NCBI RefSeq assembly: GCF_963678635.1
Contig: NC_087068.1
Location: 28,088,318-28,152,317, forward strand
Reading direction: 5' to 3'
Source: Symsagittifera roscoffensis
Taxonomy: Eukaryota; Xenacoelomorpha; Acoela; Convolutidae
Length of the DNA: 64,000 nt
The position numbers and the translations under genes were made by a program. Below the pieces are notes generated by a model. The model worked only from the letters and a program-made list of their open reading frames with translations, searched no databases and was not told where the DNA came from. The first letter of the stretch is position 1. Every line of letters begins with the position of its first letter. Of the stretch, positions 31,382 through 42,690 are shown piece after piece.

Positions 31382-32252
31382 CCCAAATACTACACAATGA
31401 CGGAGCGTAGAAAAAGTACCTATAGACAACTGACCGGCGTCAGTTATCTAAATTCTAGTCGTTTTTCACTGTCTCGATCTAGCCAGTTGATTTGCTGGTC
31501 TGTTTTGGGCTAAGTAAAAAGTTACCATTTTCAGGCCATCAGTCAAACCACTTTTATTCAGCTTCCGTTTACATGCAAAGATAATCACATAGCTGGGTCT
31601 CGGATCCTGAGACTACATGACTATCCTTAAAAACACGGCTTGAATATCCTACTTTCTTATGTTTATGGTTACAGTTTTTTTTTAAATCCACTTTCCTATC
31701 CACAATTGACACTTTCTCTCTTTCTAGCTACTCATACACTAAACTAACAAATCATACCGATGTTTATTCAAATATTTAGGACATCAGAGCAGCTAAAAAG
31801 TTTGCTATAGTCTTTCACCATATGACAGTCTCTGGGGGCCGAGCCTCCGATCCCGCGCTCTTCCAGTAATAACGTCATCATTACTCTAACTTCGTGGCAC
31901 GGGAGGGTACTGCTCCTTCCGTCTGCCCCACTGAAATCTCTTCCTCTTCTATCGACTTCAATTAGTTGTCTTATCGTGCGTGATCGTCAAGTTAAGAGGC
32001 TTCGCTTTTATCTGTCAATTTTCTCGACCGTCTGTTTCTCGCTAATTCGGGTGTTTTTCTTCTGGTTTGTGGCTAAACATGGCCGTTTTTGCGTCTCTCA
32101 GAAATGAACCGTTGCAATTCGATTTTAACAAAAAGTTTTCTTCTTGAATATTCTAGCCTCCTTCACATCAATATATAACGACTAAGGCTTCTATTGTTGT
32201 TTTTGTGCTGCGATGGAAGGTTCCGCTGTGCCAATCCGGGGGAATGGCACAT
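31382..32252 (-). repeat. LTR copy 4: 5' LTR of the large gypsy element
   Basis: About 870 bp, aligning along its length with LTR copy 3. The plus-strand edges are CCCAAATACTACACA (31382) and GGCACA (32251). Immediately beyond the right edge lies the N-terminal part of a macro gene from the older copy (AACATCCGCAGTTATCGC). This is where the younger element inserted. Confidence 0.75.
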
Positions 32253-32253
32253 G

Positions 32254-32350
32254 TTTTTAAACATCCGCAGTTATCGCTATAGCGCACGTGCGTTCCGTGA
32301 CCGTAAATTACTGTCTGTCGCAACAATTTCGTTCAAGTAGTGTTTGGTAC
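32254..32350 (-). pseudogene. Macro domain, N-terminal part (older copy)
   Basis: Reading down, the strand encodes TERTCAIAITADV, identical to the start of the macro domain at 20330-20370, then breaks off next to the LTR. The continuation of the domain is at 9610-9966. Upstream (higher coordinates) the sequence runs into the same pol extension as in the younger copy. Confidence 0.65.
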
Positions 32351-34575
32351 GTCAAAAAATCGTTCAAAAGCCAGTTTTTTAAGGGTTTTTCATTCCATTT
32401 CCAGTTCGCCTGTCTCCGTTGCCGATTTCAATCTTTTGATCTTAAGATTTTGGTGTGGGTGAGTCCTACTCCTACTTCCCGGATAAAAACATCTATCGAC
32501 GTCCTCGTTGATCGCCCAAGATCGAGCAGATCGAGCTTGGGTTCAGGAACGCACAATGGGCCATCTGGAGCAATCCAGTTGGACTCAGTGTTGTCGTGAC
32601 TGATTTATTTGATGCTGGACTGATCGACATCCTGAATTGTCAGGACTGCTTCTTTTGGATGTGCAGGTAGATGATCGAGCTACTCGAGCTATCGCACATT
32701 TGTCAACTCTTGCTCAAGCATTTGTTTCACTTCTGGTTTGAACTCCGTTTCCCATTCTGATCGATCGTCGATCCAGTTTGTTTCTGTATTGTTGGCCAGG
32801 TCGATGTCCTACGAGACCATTATCTAATCCAGACTATCCTTTCTCCGCATGTGAAATTGCTTCAGGGACTTATAGCTATCCTCTTCTAGGTAGCTTTTGT
32901 CGGGCGCTCCATTCTCCATACATCTCAACAAAATGCTCGTCACCATATCGTTTTGCTGAGCCCTTAAGAGATCCGACAGTCGGTACCTAGCCTTAAAACT
33001 TATCTCCATCACATTTAGTTTTTCGCTGATTATTTCCGGAATATGGGCCACGTCCATCATTTTAAAGCACCATATCTTTTTCAAAGTTGTCGCCTCTTGC
33101 TCCAAGAGTTTCAGATTGATACGGACAACCGTAGCATGCGGAAGTAGCCTAGTCGGACGCTTCGACACTGCGAACAACTCATGTTCGTCTGCGGCATGAT
33201 CGGCGACAGTGCCTTCCTCGTCAGAAAAATATCTGTTCTGTCTGGTTCTTGATGCATCTCTCTATCCAAACCGCTCTGTTTCCATACCACTAGTAAATAA
33301 TGAATCGCTGTTTCTGACGCGTCCTCCAGGTCCCCCAGGTTTGAGAACTGGAACCGTCACTCGAGCTGATAGAGTCTGCACAGTCGCATTCAGACTTACT
33401 CTTCATGTTACTCGACTCCCCGCACAAAATTCTGCCCCTCTGTCGCTCTGGTATCGGCTCTCCCGCAGACAACTTATTCCGGACTGGCATGATAAAACCC
33501 GACTCCCCGGGCAATTACGCGTCTGGATCCATTTCCTGAGTCAGCTCCCCGGACAATGTCTCATCTTTGGATGAACAGTCCGAGCACGGCTCGTACTCCT
33601 CTTTTACAGCAACGACCTCAACCCTCAAAGCCACACCGAGTTTCAGTTCGTTACTGACTCCTTGAGCAGACTGAATGCTGGTCAGTTGTTGTTGTTCAGC
33701 GAATGGTGTTCTCAACAGGACATCCTTCGGTACCGATTCCACCAGCTGGCTTACGATTGATTGGTAATTCCATTCGACTTGCCGACTCCGGATCGCTACC
33801 GTTTTCTCCGTGATGGGCTGTCTCCGCATTGTTTCCATCCATTCACGATACTGCCTTTCAAATTCTTTAAAATAAGTCACGGAGCTTCCGCATGAAGTCC
33901 GGTCCCACTCTCCCCATTTTTATCAGCAGCACTATGATACTGATGCCCAGCCTGGTAAGTTCTTGTTGTACCAGTTTTGAGCGCACTAACAAGTCCAATA
34001 GAAATGGGTCACTCTTTGCAAGCACTTTTATCCCGGCAGCTCTTTCAGCGGGAAGCTCGTGGTGTCCTGGTATGGGACGCCCTGATTTGTCAAGCCATCT
34101 GGTGAGTGGCAACTTGTCATTGGTGACTTTGTCCAAAAAGGAAAAACAACTCCAAATTTTTACTGAAGCTATCGGCATTTTGGTGTTTGTCACGGGTTCA
34201 GTGCACTATGATCATGGGGCAACCATCCAGGTGTACTATCCAGCGATCGATATAGCTCTGATCCATCGAACAAGTTTTCAGCCAAGCTCGTTTACCTATG
34301 CGCAATTTAAAGGGAGCAATCCCTAAATAGGCTATATGATTTTTCACAAAAGTAATCACTGAGAACTTTACTTCCATAAGCTATGGGTCGGAGATCAAAC
34401 CCTCCATTTCAATCATTCCATTCTTTTCTTGGTCGGTATACCGAGGACCTGAACCTCACAAAGCTCGCGTTTGATGTTCTCAAAAGAGACCTGAGACTCA
34501 TCAGCCCAGCTGAACATCTTGCCCTTATTCAACATCAATTGCTGTTTCGGGTATATCTTGTCCTTTTTATCTAAT
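32351..34575 (-). pseudogene. Pol fragments of the older gypsy copy
   Basis: Order on the minus strand: RNase H pieces (34575-34195, with FENIKRELCE-like and TRDKHQNAD-like blocks in broken frames), the spacer (34193-33867: RAAGIKVLAKSDPFLLDLLV; 33880-33515: ECSD-type block EPCSDCSSKDETLSGE), and the linker (33177-32824: DVAHIPEIISEKLNVMEISF). The WIAPDG-type block near 32560 ends the series. The integrase (21330-22452 in the younger copy) has no counterpart here, so this copy has lost it. It is truncated at 34575 by the AT-rich element. Confidence 0.65.
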
Positions 34576-34818
34576 TATTTTTGGATGGGTGCATAATAGT
34601 GCTTTGATTTTGATTTTGTTCTGAGGTCTTAGGTTCTGAGGTTTAAATCCTGTAAAAAAGTATGATTGAGTAAATTCTCGAAGTGCTTACTTTTTTGGGT
34701 AATAAGGTAAAAGCTTGTTTCGATGTTGAAGGATTTCTTTTTTGTATAAGTCTGTAAGTTTGTATTTTATATCAGTGGGTCTATCAATTTTTTGATACGG
34801 TCCTTTTCGGAGTGGTTG

Positions 34819-35880
34819 TTATTTTTTAAAAATTCCTTTTTGTGTTGCACAGTTTGGAACTAAAACAGATGTTCCGATTTTTAAATTTGTAGCTGGGGTA
34901 AAAGCGGAATTTATTTGGGAATTAATATTTTGTCTTTGTAATAATTTTTTTGTTACTTTCTGATAAATTTCATAGTGTTTTTTGTCTATATTTAAAACCC
35001 ATTCGGTATGTGTTCCGAACGCTAGTTTCAAAATTTGTGGCTGATGAAAATGATCTTTAACGTGGGTTTGTTGTGGTAGTTGGTAATATATTGATTCTTT
35101 TGTGGGTTGCCCATAACCTTGTGCATTTTTTGAAGAATTTGCTGTGAACATTTTTGGTTTCCGTGGTTTTTGGTTAAAAACCATTTCATAGGGTGATAGT
35201 CCTAGGGTTTTTGTGATCTGTGAATTATAAGATAGTGGGAATAATTTTACATCTGTTGACCATTCAGTTTATTGTGTGTCATTTCCGTTAATGATACATC
35301 TAAGATATTCCTGTAGTGAACGGTTCTTGCCTTCGACTTTACCATTAGTCCAAGGTGCATGAGATGTACGTGGTTTTTGTTTAATGTTATATAAGTGGCA
35401 TAGTGTAATGATTTCGTTGTTTATAAACTCAGTGCCATTGTCTGTAACAAGGATTTCGGGATTTTGCTATCAAGTGTTCATAAGGTGTTGTATATGCATA
35501 ATAAGCATTACAATGAGGTACTGGGTTAAGTGCTACGTAGTGTGTGAATGCATCTACTTTCACCATTATATATGAGTTTCCTTCTGAGGATGGTAATATT
35601 GGTCCTTTTGTATCGAAAGAATTTCTGTGATTGAAATATAAACTTTGTGCTTTAAAATCTTGTTTTTCTGCGATTTGTTTTTAGTTTGGGTATGGTTTGT
35701 TTAATTGACATGTTATGCAATCATCGCATAATACTTTTATCTCCAAAATGGTGCCTTTGGGATAAAAATATTTGTGTAAAATTTGAGTATGCTTTTTCTG
35801 CTCCTCAGTGTCCTTTAGTGTGTACAGAATGAGAGGTATGAAAAGCTATAAGCATCATACTTAAAGGTAAGCAGGGTACT
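34819..35880 (-). pseudogene. Integrase of the AT-rich element
   Basis: HHCC zinc motif near 35830-35700 (H..H then CDDCITC). Core: D in SFDTKGPI near 35610, D in ILVTDNGTE near 35445, E in NGKVEGKN near 35335. The C-terminal part (35184-34819) encodes VFNQKPRKPKM and LKIGTSVLVPNCATQKG, the usual beta-rich tail. Stops and frameshifts lie in between (for example near 35690 and 35465). Confidence 0.7.
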
Positions 35881-36113
35881 TTGATATCAGGTGTTTGGTA
35901 TTCTAGGATATCTGTATTTTCATTGATAGAGGTGTTGTTAAATTTTCTGAAATATCAAAGAAGGGTTTTGCTTCCTAGTATGGTTGTATTGGCTTTAAGT
36001 GGCTTGGTTTTATATTTGTGCCAAGATTTTCATTGTCTAATGACTGGGTCAAGTTTTTGATGTTTTTGTAACAGTCCGAGTGTTATTTTTTCTGTTATTG
36101 GGAGAAAAATGTT

Positions 36114-36461
36114 TTAAATTTCTATTTTTGATAGAGGCGTTGTATCTAGTGGGTCATGAAGGTTAAAAACATGGTTAATTATGTCTTTTAAATCAGTTTT
36201 TGATCGGTCCGATAAATTTACGTTATCAGTGAGACTTTCCTTGTCTATTGAAGAGAATAGATCTTTTTTATATAACTTTCCTTTGAATGGTTTTAGCTGT
36301 GTGATGTTTGTCATCCATGAAGAGTATGGTATTGGTTTGAATGTAGATTTTTCTAGTAAATCTACTTCGTAATGATTGTTTTGGCAATCTAGATATAGTG
36401 GAAAATAATGTAGATTATTTATTTGTGATTGGTCTACATCAGTTTTTTTGCATATTTGCAT
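36114..36461 (-). pseudogene. Spacer between RNase H and integrase, AT-rich element
   Basis: An open frame of 115 codons encoding NNLHYFPLYLDCQNNHYEVD, then PIPYSSWMTNITQLKPFKGK and a charged C-terminus. It is part of pol by position; no domain is known to me. The stretch 35880-36113 continues toward the integrase zinc domain in broken frames. Confidence 0.5.
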
Positions 36462-36501
36462 TGTAATCTTGGTGTTGTTTCATCTTTTGCAAGGAAAAGT
36501 T

Positions 36502-36960
36502 TTAACTTTTGTGGTAATTCAACTGTTGTTTTTCGTGTTGTTTTGGTGTATTTCTACTTAGAGTATCGGGTAGTGCAAGGTTTTTTCCTGCTATCCAAAA
36601 TATATGTAAGTTTGGAAATTTCATTAAAATTAGCTGATATCTGTAAATTTTATGGTTTGGCTTTGGTTTTTGTGTAAAAAGAAAAATTATTGGTATATGG
36701 TCGGTAAATAAAACTCTTGGATGTTTAGATCCAAGTATTAAAACTTCATATTCTGTAAGTGTATATATTATGGCTGTGCATTCTCTCATAAGTCTAGAAA
36801 AGTCAGTTTGTGTGAATAGCCTAGAGTTTGCTGAAATGAGGTTCATTTTATTTGTTCCATTGTGAGATTGCAATAATGCTTCGCCGATGCCAAAATTGGA
36901 GGCGTCGCCAATGGCATAAAATGGTTGATCGAATCTGGAATCATGTTTGACAATTGTTCG
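36502..36960 (-). pseudogene. RNase H of the AT-rich element
   Basis: The frame from 36873 encodes RLMRECTAIIYTLTEYEVLI (the RNase H Glu block), VLFTDHIPIIFLF (TDH block with Asp) and GKNLALPDTLSRN (final Asp in PDTLSR). Upstream, 36960-36875 in another frame gives a CDASNFGIG-like start. The three acidic positions are present. The frame is broken near 36800 (the expected E-L-R-L stretch is shortened). Confidence 0.75.
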
Positions 36961-37019
36961 GTGAGAAGAGTTTTTATCTCTTCAAATTGTTTTGATGTTT
37001 TGTTGTCCATTCGAATTTA

Positions 37020-37600
37020 TTTCGCTGTCTGAGGATGTTGTAAAGTCGTCTTAAGTATAGCTGCATTTTGTATACGTATTTAGTAAGAAGTTTAACATTC
37101 CAAGAAATTCTTGAATTTTTTCTTATTTGAAGGTGGTTGGAGTTTTTAGTTTTTGGATTGCATCTATGCGAAGTTTTAATAGAGTTATACTGTTCCTTTC
37201 TCTAATATGTCCAAGAATTTTTACTCGTGTTAGGAAGAAGTCTGATTTATCTGGTGCTGCTTTCATGTTTTCGTGTAGTGAAGTATGTTGATACTTTTCT
37301 AAGACAGTAAACGTTTCGTCTTTTGTTTGTGATTGCATGAAAACATCGTCTAAGTATGTGATTGCATTTTTATTGAGTATCAGTGGTCTGAAATTTTTAC
37401 TCATAAATGGTGAAACTGCTGCTGGTCCTATGGAAATTTCATAGAAAAATCTCTTGAATTCGTATTAATGGTTTCCAATAACGAATTATGTTAATCATCG
37501 TGATTGTTCATCTAGCGGCATTTGTTTATATGCACTCTTCATGTCTGCTGTTGTGAAATATTTAATGTTTATTTTTGTTAGGATTACTTAAATTGGTTCA
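37020..37600 (-). pseudogene. Reverse transcriptase palm of the AT-rich element
   Basis: Motif A (TADMKSAYKQMPLDEQS) lies near 37560-37510, motif B (FKRFFYEISIGPAA) near 37455-37410, and motif C (AITYLDDVFMQSQ, YLDD at 37345-37356) in the open frame 37404-37123, which continues with KAAPDKSDFFLTRVKILGHI. Frameshifts lie near 37490 and 37130. Clear gypsy-type RT. Confidence 0.8.
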
Positions 37601-38396
37601 ATGGGCCAATTACATTTAGACTCATCAATTAGTGAATTGAGATCTTTTGCATCTAAAACGATTTTTAAAGATTCTCTTTTTGCTAAAATGATAACGGGGT
37701 TTATGAATGTGTTACCTTTCAGCTGTTCTTCTTTATTTACTGGAGAGATGATTTCATATTATTCTAGTATTTCAAGTAACCGGTTAACTTTATCTTGCAG
37801 GTGAGTTGGGACTTTACTTGCTTGTTTTTTTTGAAAACGGTGTCAGGTTTTAGTAGTAAATGTAATGGTGAGTTTATTTTTCCAACATCAAATTTTGATG
37901 TTGCGTAAACTTTTGGGTATTTTAATAATAGGTCAGCTATTTCTTCAAATTCTTTTTGTGTTATTTGAGAATGTTTTTACTGTTTATTTTTGTGTTTTTG
38001 TGAGAATTACTTGAATTGGTTCAATAGGCCAATTACATTTAGATTCATCAATTAGTGAATTGAGATATCTTGCATCTTGAACAATTTTTAAAGAATCTCC
38101 TTTTGCTAAAATTATAACGGGGTTCATGAATGTGTTACCTTTTGGCTGTTCATCTTTATTTACTGAAGAGATGAATCCTTATTGTTCTAGTATTTGAAGT
38201 AATCGGTTAACTTTATCTTGCAAGTGAATTGGGGCTTTACTTGCTCGTTGTTTTTTGAAAACTGCGTCAGGTCTTAGGGGTAAGTGAAATGGTGAATTTA
38301 TTTTTCCAACACCAAGTTTTGATGTTGGGTAAACTTTTGGGTCTTTTAATAATAGGTCAGCTAATTGTTCAATTTCTTTTTGTGTTATTTGAGTGT
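37571..38396 (-). repeat. Tandem duplication of the RT N-terminal segment
   Basis: 37571-37975 and 38003-38396 are ~400-bp copies (offset ~432 bp) at roughly 90% identity. Both encode, on the minus strand, the RT fingers block (GDSLKIV.DARYLNSLIDES, CNWPIEPIQV). A functional pol would have one. The divergence shows the duplication is old relative to the transposed fragment at 46.7 kb. Confidence 0.85.
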
Positions 38397-38566
38397 TGAA
38401 AATTAAACATTGTTAGGAATTTTTGTCGATCTTCCGTGTTTTTTGATATTTGAAATGTTGGTTTAAAATAGGATATCTCTCTGAAATAATCTTTATTTCC
38501 TTTTTCATTGCTTAGAATATTATTAATTGACAATACTTTGTCAAGAATTGTTGATTGACATATATC

Positions 38567-39128
38567 TTATAGTTGTAAAATTTCATTTACTCTATACGCT
38601 ATTTCGTTTGTGGGAAAAATTGTTTCGTTAGTTTCACAGTAACCTAAGTGTCCTAGAGTTAGGGTTATTTTATATGGAAAATTGTTATATATGCGTAGAG
38701 AAAATGTATCAGAGTTTGAGTTTTTCACGTATTTGATAGAGAAAATTGTTACTCGGAAAAATTTATGATTGGGTCTAAATTCAAAGTCAGACAAGATCTT
38801 GTTTGTTTTGTTCTTTATCATATTGGTGATTTTGTTTGATCGAAAAGTGATACACATTTCCTGATAGTGATTTCAGGTGTTTTCGTTCCTGATTGTATAT
38901 GGGGTAAAATTTAGAGAAAAATGGTGGTTGTTTGTTTATTTTTTGAAAAAATGTCAAAAATGTGTTTTTCATTCTTGTGTATTTGTCTTTCATATGAATC
39001 CTACTATTTAGGATAATTATTGTTGGTATATATTTAGTAATAAATGGTATTCTAATGATATTGTGTTTTGTATCAGTGATATGAAAGGCTCGCTTAAACG
39101 GTTTGCTCATGAGGTTGTTTTGTTCCAT
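38567..39128 (-). pseudogene. Pol segment between protease and RT, AT-rich element
   Basis: Overlapping frames 39128-38787 and 38857-38567 encode PFKRAFHITDTKHNIIRIPF and FEFRPNHKFFRVTIFSIKYV. By position this is the linker between protease and RT, likely the end of the protease fold plus connecting sequence. No catalytic motif. Two frames indicate a frameshift near 38830. Confidence 0.5.
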
Positions 39129-39499
39129 TGTTCGAGTGGGAACAAGGAAGAGTTGGATTTTTTCATGTCATGGTTAGTTGAATTTGATCCTTGTGCGGTT
39201 GCTAGTCTTTTTGTTGTTTTGAAGAATATTGATTTTGGGTGTAGAATTTTGTTTTCATTCCAAGTGGGAATGTTTGTAATATTTGATTCTGCTCCAGAGT
39301 CTATTAAAAAAAATATTTCAAGGTCTGGTGTTTGTAAGTGTTTGAATTTTGGACTTTCTAGAAGAAGTGGGATTGTCCATAATTTTTCTTTTTGTAATTG
39401 TGGTTCTTTAGGTATGTTTTGATAAATGTTATTTGTGTTTGAGCATTCTGTGGGTTTTTCTTCTGTTATTTCTTCTACCATTTTTTGTATTCTTTCCAC
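39107..39499 (-). pseudogene. Retropepsin-like protease of the AT-rich element
   Basis: The 130-codon frame contains EIFFLIDSGAESNITNIPTW, the active-site loop of retroviral-type aspartic proteases (DSG at 39293-39301, with Ser in place of Thr, a common variant). Upstream is a Glu/Lys-rich segment (MERIQKMVEEITEEKPTECS) likely at the gag-pol junction. Its 5' half is duplicated at 46613-46861. The partial length suggests the C-terminal part is frame-shifted into the next segment. Confidence 0.75.
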
Positions 39500-42200
39500 T
39501 GTTGTATTATTGTATACAGTAACTTGTTATCCTGTATAATAATTCAAAAGAAATTGATCCTGGTATTGATATTGTGAGAATATATCGGTTGTTCATGTAT
39601 AATAGGCTCATAGTCATTTTCAACGTTTATCATGTTAATTTAAACTGTGTTTTTTGTATCACTTTCGCTATCTGTGGATTCGCAATTGATGTGGTTTAAC
39701 TGCAATTCTGTGCTTTTGTTATTGTCAATACCAGGGGGGTCTGGTTGAGTTTCCTCAGTTGATTGTACTTGATTCATTTGTCTTTGATGTTTAGGTGTAC
39801 TACTCCTATAATTTGTTGTGAATTTTGATAATGTGTGTTATTCCAATGTGGTGATTGAGAGTAGTTTCATTGTCTGTTGTTATAGCTTGAACTTCTGTTC
39901 TGTGAATTATCGCGTGATTTATTTTGATAATTTTTATATTTTGACCTGTTGTTAGAATAATCGCGTGATCGATTAATTTGATATCTAGGGTTTCGATTGT
40001 TTGAATAGTTTCTATTCCTGTCGTTGGAATAATTTTTATATCGATTGTAAGAAGAGTTTCTAGATCAATTATTTGAAAAATTTTCATTTCTAGATTTTGA
40101 ATGGGATGTGGCATTAAACGAAAATTTGGGTTGGTTTGATTTGATCTTGAATAGTTATTTTGATACTGACTTTTTCGACTATGTGATCGAGTAACTCTGT
40201 TTTGTTAGAAATTTCGTGAATTTCTTTGGTATGGTGATTGTCCTCTATAGTTCGTATTATAGGGTGATTGTTGTTTCTAGAGTAATTGAAGTTATTTGGG
40301 AGTGGTTTTCCTGAACTAGTTTTACTATGAACATTTTTATTGGGTAAATTTTTATTTTTTTTCATGTATCGATGAAATGATTTGTTGGGTTCTCTATAAT
40401 TTTGTGATTTATTTGGTTATCTTGTTGTTTTTGTCTGCATTCAGCAATACTGTGTCCGGATCGTCGTCAAAAATTACACCATTTTTTGATGAGGGTTTGC
40501 CTTTAAAATTTGCGTTTTTCTCGTTGATGCTCAAAATTTCGGTAATTTTTTCGGATAAATCTGTATCAGAGTCGTTGATATTGTTTATCTGTGAAGTAGT
40601 ACTTTGGATATTGCTTACATATTGTAATTTTAGGTTTTCTGTTTCTTCTAGTTTCATAGTGATTTCTGCTTGCTCTAGTATATCTACTAGTTTCCAAAAG
40701 TCTAAATCTGGTTCTCGGATTGAGGAAGGATGTGATGCTCTCTTCCTTATTGCTATTTTTCGCAATTGAGGTGTTAGAGTCATCATTAGGATTTCTGTCA
40801 TTTTTGTATTTTTATAATCATGAGTATCAAGTGAGTATGGGTTTTTGGATTAGTGTTTCTATTCTTACTGCAAGTTGTTTTATTGTTTCATTCAGTAGTC
40901 TACGAATTTCATTGCATAAAACTCTTTGATGTTGTTTGTTTCTTTCTGAATCAGACATTCTTGTGTGAATTTTTTCCAATCTGATTTTATTTCTATAGGT
41001 AAAACCGTAAAGCGTGTTTGGACTGCGCCGTCAAGTGTAGTTTGGATTAAAGCAGTGCCTCTATGTATCCAATTTTGATTAAGTGGCGTGTTTCCTGTTT
41101 CAGGTCCTATATTTAAAATTAAATTTGCTGTGAATTCATTTAGATAACCTTCTACAGAGTATTCAGGATCTGTGCCTGTGAATACTAGTAGTGGTTGATT
41201 TCATGTTCTTGATGATCCACCCATTAGGTATGGATTCATAGTCATTTGTGGTAACTCTGCGGCATGTGGCATTTGAGAAAAATGTGTTAGTCGGCTTTTT
41301 GTTATTTCATGTTGTTGTAAATAAAATGGCAGTGGAATTTCCTTGTGCATTTGAGTTGCTTGGTATGAATGTGTGTTAACTGGTTTTTGTTGTTGAAAAT
41401 TGTTCTTGTAAGATGTTGGATTATTCCTAGGTTGTCCTATTTGTTGTTTTCCTGTGTAGGCTTCAAAAATATCTGGTTGATCAATCCTGTAAAAACGAGG
41501 TCTGTGGTTTGAGGAAAACTGTTGATGATTTTCGTTTTAGTATTCTTCTTCATCTGATGGAAAATAACTTTGTGCGTAATGATGAGGTTGATTTTTGGTA
41601 TGTTATTTAATTCTATTATTTTTATGTTGTTGAAAAACTGATTAGTTTCCATTTTTTTCTTGTGAGGATCGTGGTTGATCATGAAAAATTAATGAGTTTA
41701 AAATCGGTTGTGTGCATTCTGACTTTGTGCAAATATTTGAGTACTTGTTCTAGTTTTTGTCATTTTAATAGTTGTAATTGTGTTCTGCAAAATTATTTCT
41801 TTGTTGTTTGTATGATAGTTTTGTTTCTGTGAAAAACAATTGTAATCCATTTGTGAATATTTTTGTGCAACAGAGGTTTTTACTGTTGATTGTATGATTG
41901 TTTGTTGTAACGTTGGATTTTTTAATTTTGGAGTTGTAAAATGGGTTGAATAGGTGAAATTCTTCGTTGTGCTTCTGTTGTTGTTATTGTTTGAACAATC
42001 TCTTTGCTTACAAGACGTGATGGGGTTTGTATATCTTGTTTTTTAAAATTTCTTGTTCTGTTTAGGTTATCATTTTTCATAAATGTAGAATTAACTATTA
42101 TTTTCTGTTCTTTTAGGGTAAAATGAATTATAGTTTAAAGTTTAAAGGTGTTGCGTCAACTGTAAGTGGATATACTCTAGCATAATGTTTTTTAATAGAG
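39500..42200 (-). pseudogene. Gag-like region of the AT-rich element
   Basis: 40801-40409 encodes LTPQLRKIAIRKRASHPSSI and DFWKLVDILEQAEITMKLEE, a helical, Gag-like segment. 40365-39806 encodes Asn/His/Arg/Ile-rich low-complexity sequence (NYSRNNNHPIIRTIEDNHH). From 41682 to 42200 only short frames remain. I see no CCHC knuckle. The assignment rests on position upstream of the protease. Confidence 0.45.
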
Positions 42201-42266
42201 ATAGTGCTAATTGCCTGACTGGATATATTTGTTGGTATATTGAGAAATTGGTTTGTTTGTGTATTG

Positions 42267-42686
42267 TTATTGGTTTGTTTGTGCAGCAATTTTTTTTATA
42301 TTTTGTTTACCTTTTACTGATGCTGGTGACGTGGTTTCTGAATCAGTGAAATATAATTGGTCGTCAATTTGATGATTTTTGTTTATTGAGACTTTTAAAT
42401 TGTGAAGTTGGTCTATTGCGGTTGTTTCTGAATCTGAAACTGCCTTTCTTTGTTTTGAATATCTTTTCCTAATAATTTGTTTTTGTTTGTTAATTATCGT
42501 CTTTCTGAGTGTTTGTCTTTTTGTTCTTATATATCCTACTGATTGTCTGTGTGGTGTGATTACGAGGTCGTATTTTTCGTCGTTAATTATACAATTGTGT
42601 ATTATGGTTGTTTGTTTGTTTCCTAAATTGTCTCTTGACATAAGATTTAGGATGATGGATGCAAAATCTGGATAAGTGTTTCTCAT
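42267..42686 (-). pseudogene. N-terminal ORF of the AT-rich element
   Basis: 139 codons open: YPDFASIILNLMSRDNLGNK, then a basic stretch (KTIINKQKQIIRKRYSKQRK) and an acidic Ser/Thr tail (LYFTDSETTSPASVKGKQ). No recognised domain. It is the first long minus-strand frame of the element. It could be the start of Gag. Confidence 0.4.
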
Positions 42687-42690
42687 GGCA

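Larger units (their letters stand above)
9968..32252 (-). mobile_element. Large Ty3/gypsy retrotransposon, ~22.3 kb, with macro and SGNH accessory genes
   Basis: LTRs at 31382-32252 (5') and 9968-10812 (3') bracket, in minus-strand order, a 2.8-kb leader, gag, RT, RNase H, a spacer, integrase, a C-terminal extension with macro domain, then accessory ORFs with coiled-coil, SGNH and unknown domains. Usual Ty3/gypsy elements are 5-12 kb, so this is very large. The two ends fall at the same point of one macro gene of an older copy, which supports the boundaries. The LTRs differ at very roughly one base in eight by eye, stops interrupt every long frame, the protease is missing and an 840-bp insertion sits in pol, so it is an inactive relic. 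Confidence 0.7.
34600..42690 (-). mobile_element. AT-rich gypsy-type retrotransposon (degraded)
   Basis: Minus-strand order: N-terminal ORF (42686), gag-like segments (40801-39806), protease (39107-39499), RT with an internal duplication, RNase H, a spacer, and integrase (35880-34819). The order PR-RT-RH-IN is that of Ty3/gypsy. Its base composition (about 70% AT by eye) differs sharply from the gypsy nest to its left. I found no LTR pair; the ends are approximate. Confidence 0.7.

Noticed and set aside
39063-42675. Plus-strand ORFs opposite the AT-rich gypsy element
   Set aside because: The minus strand carries protease, RT, RNase H and integrase motifs; the plus-strand frames are T-rich antisense with no domain.
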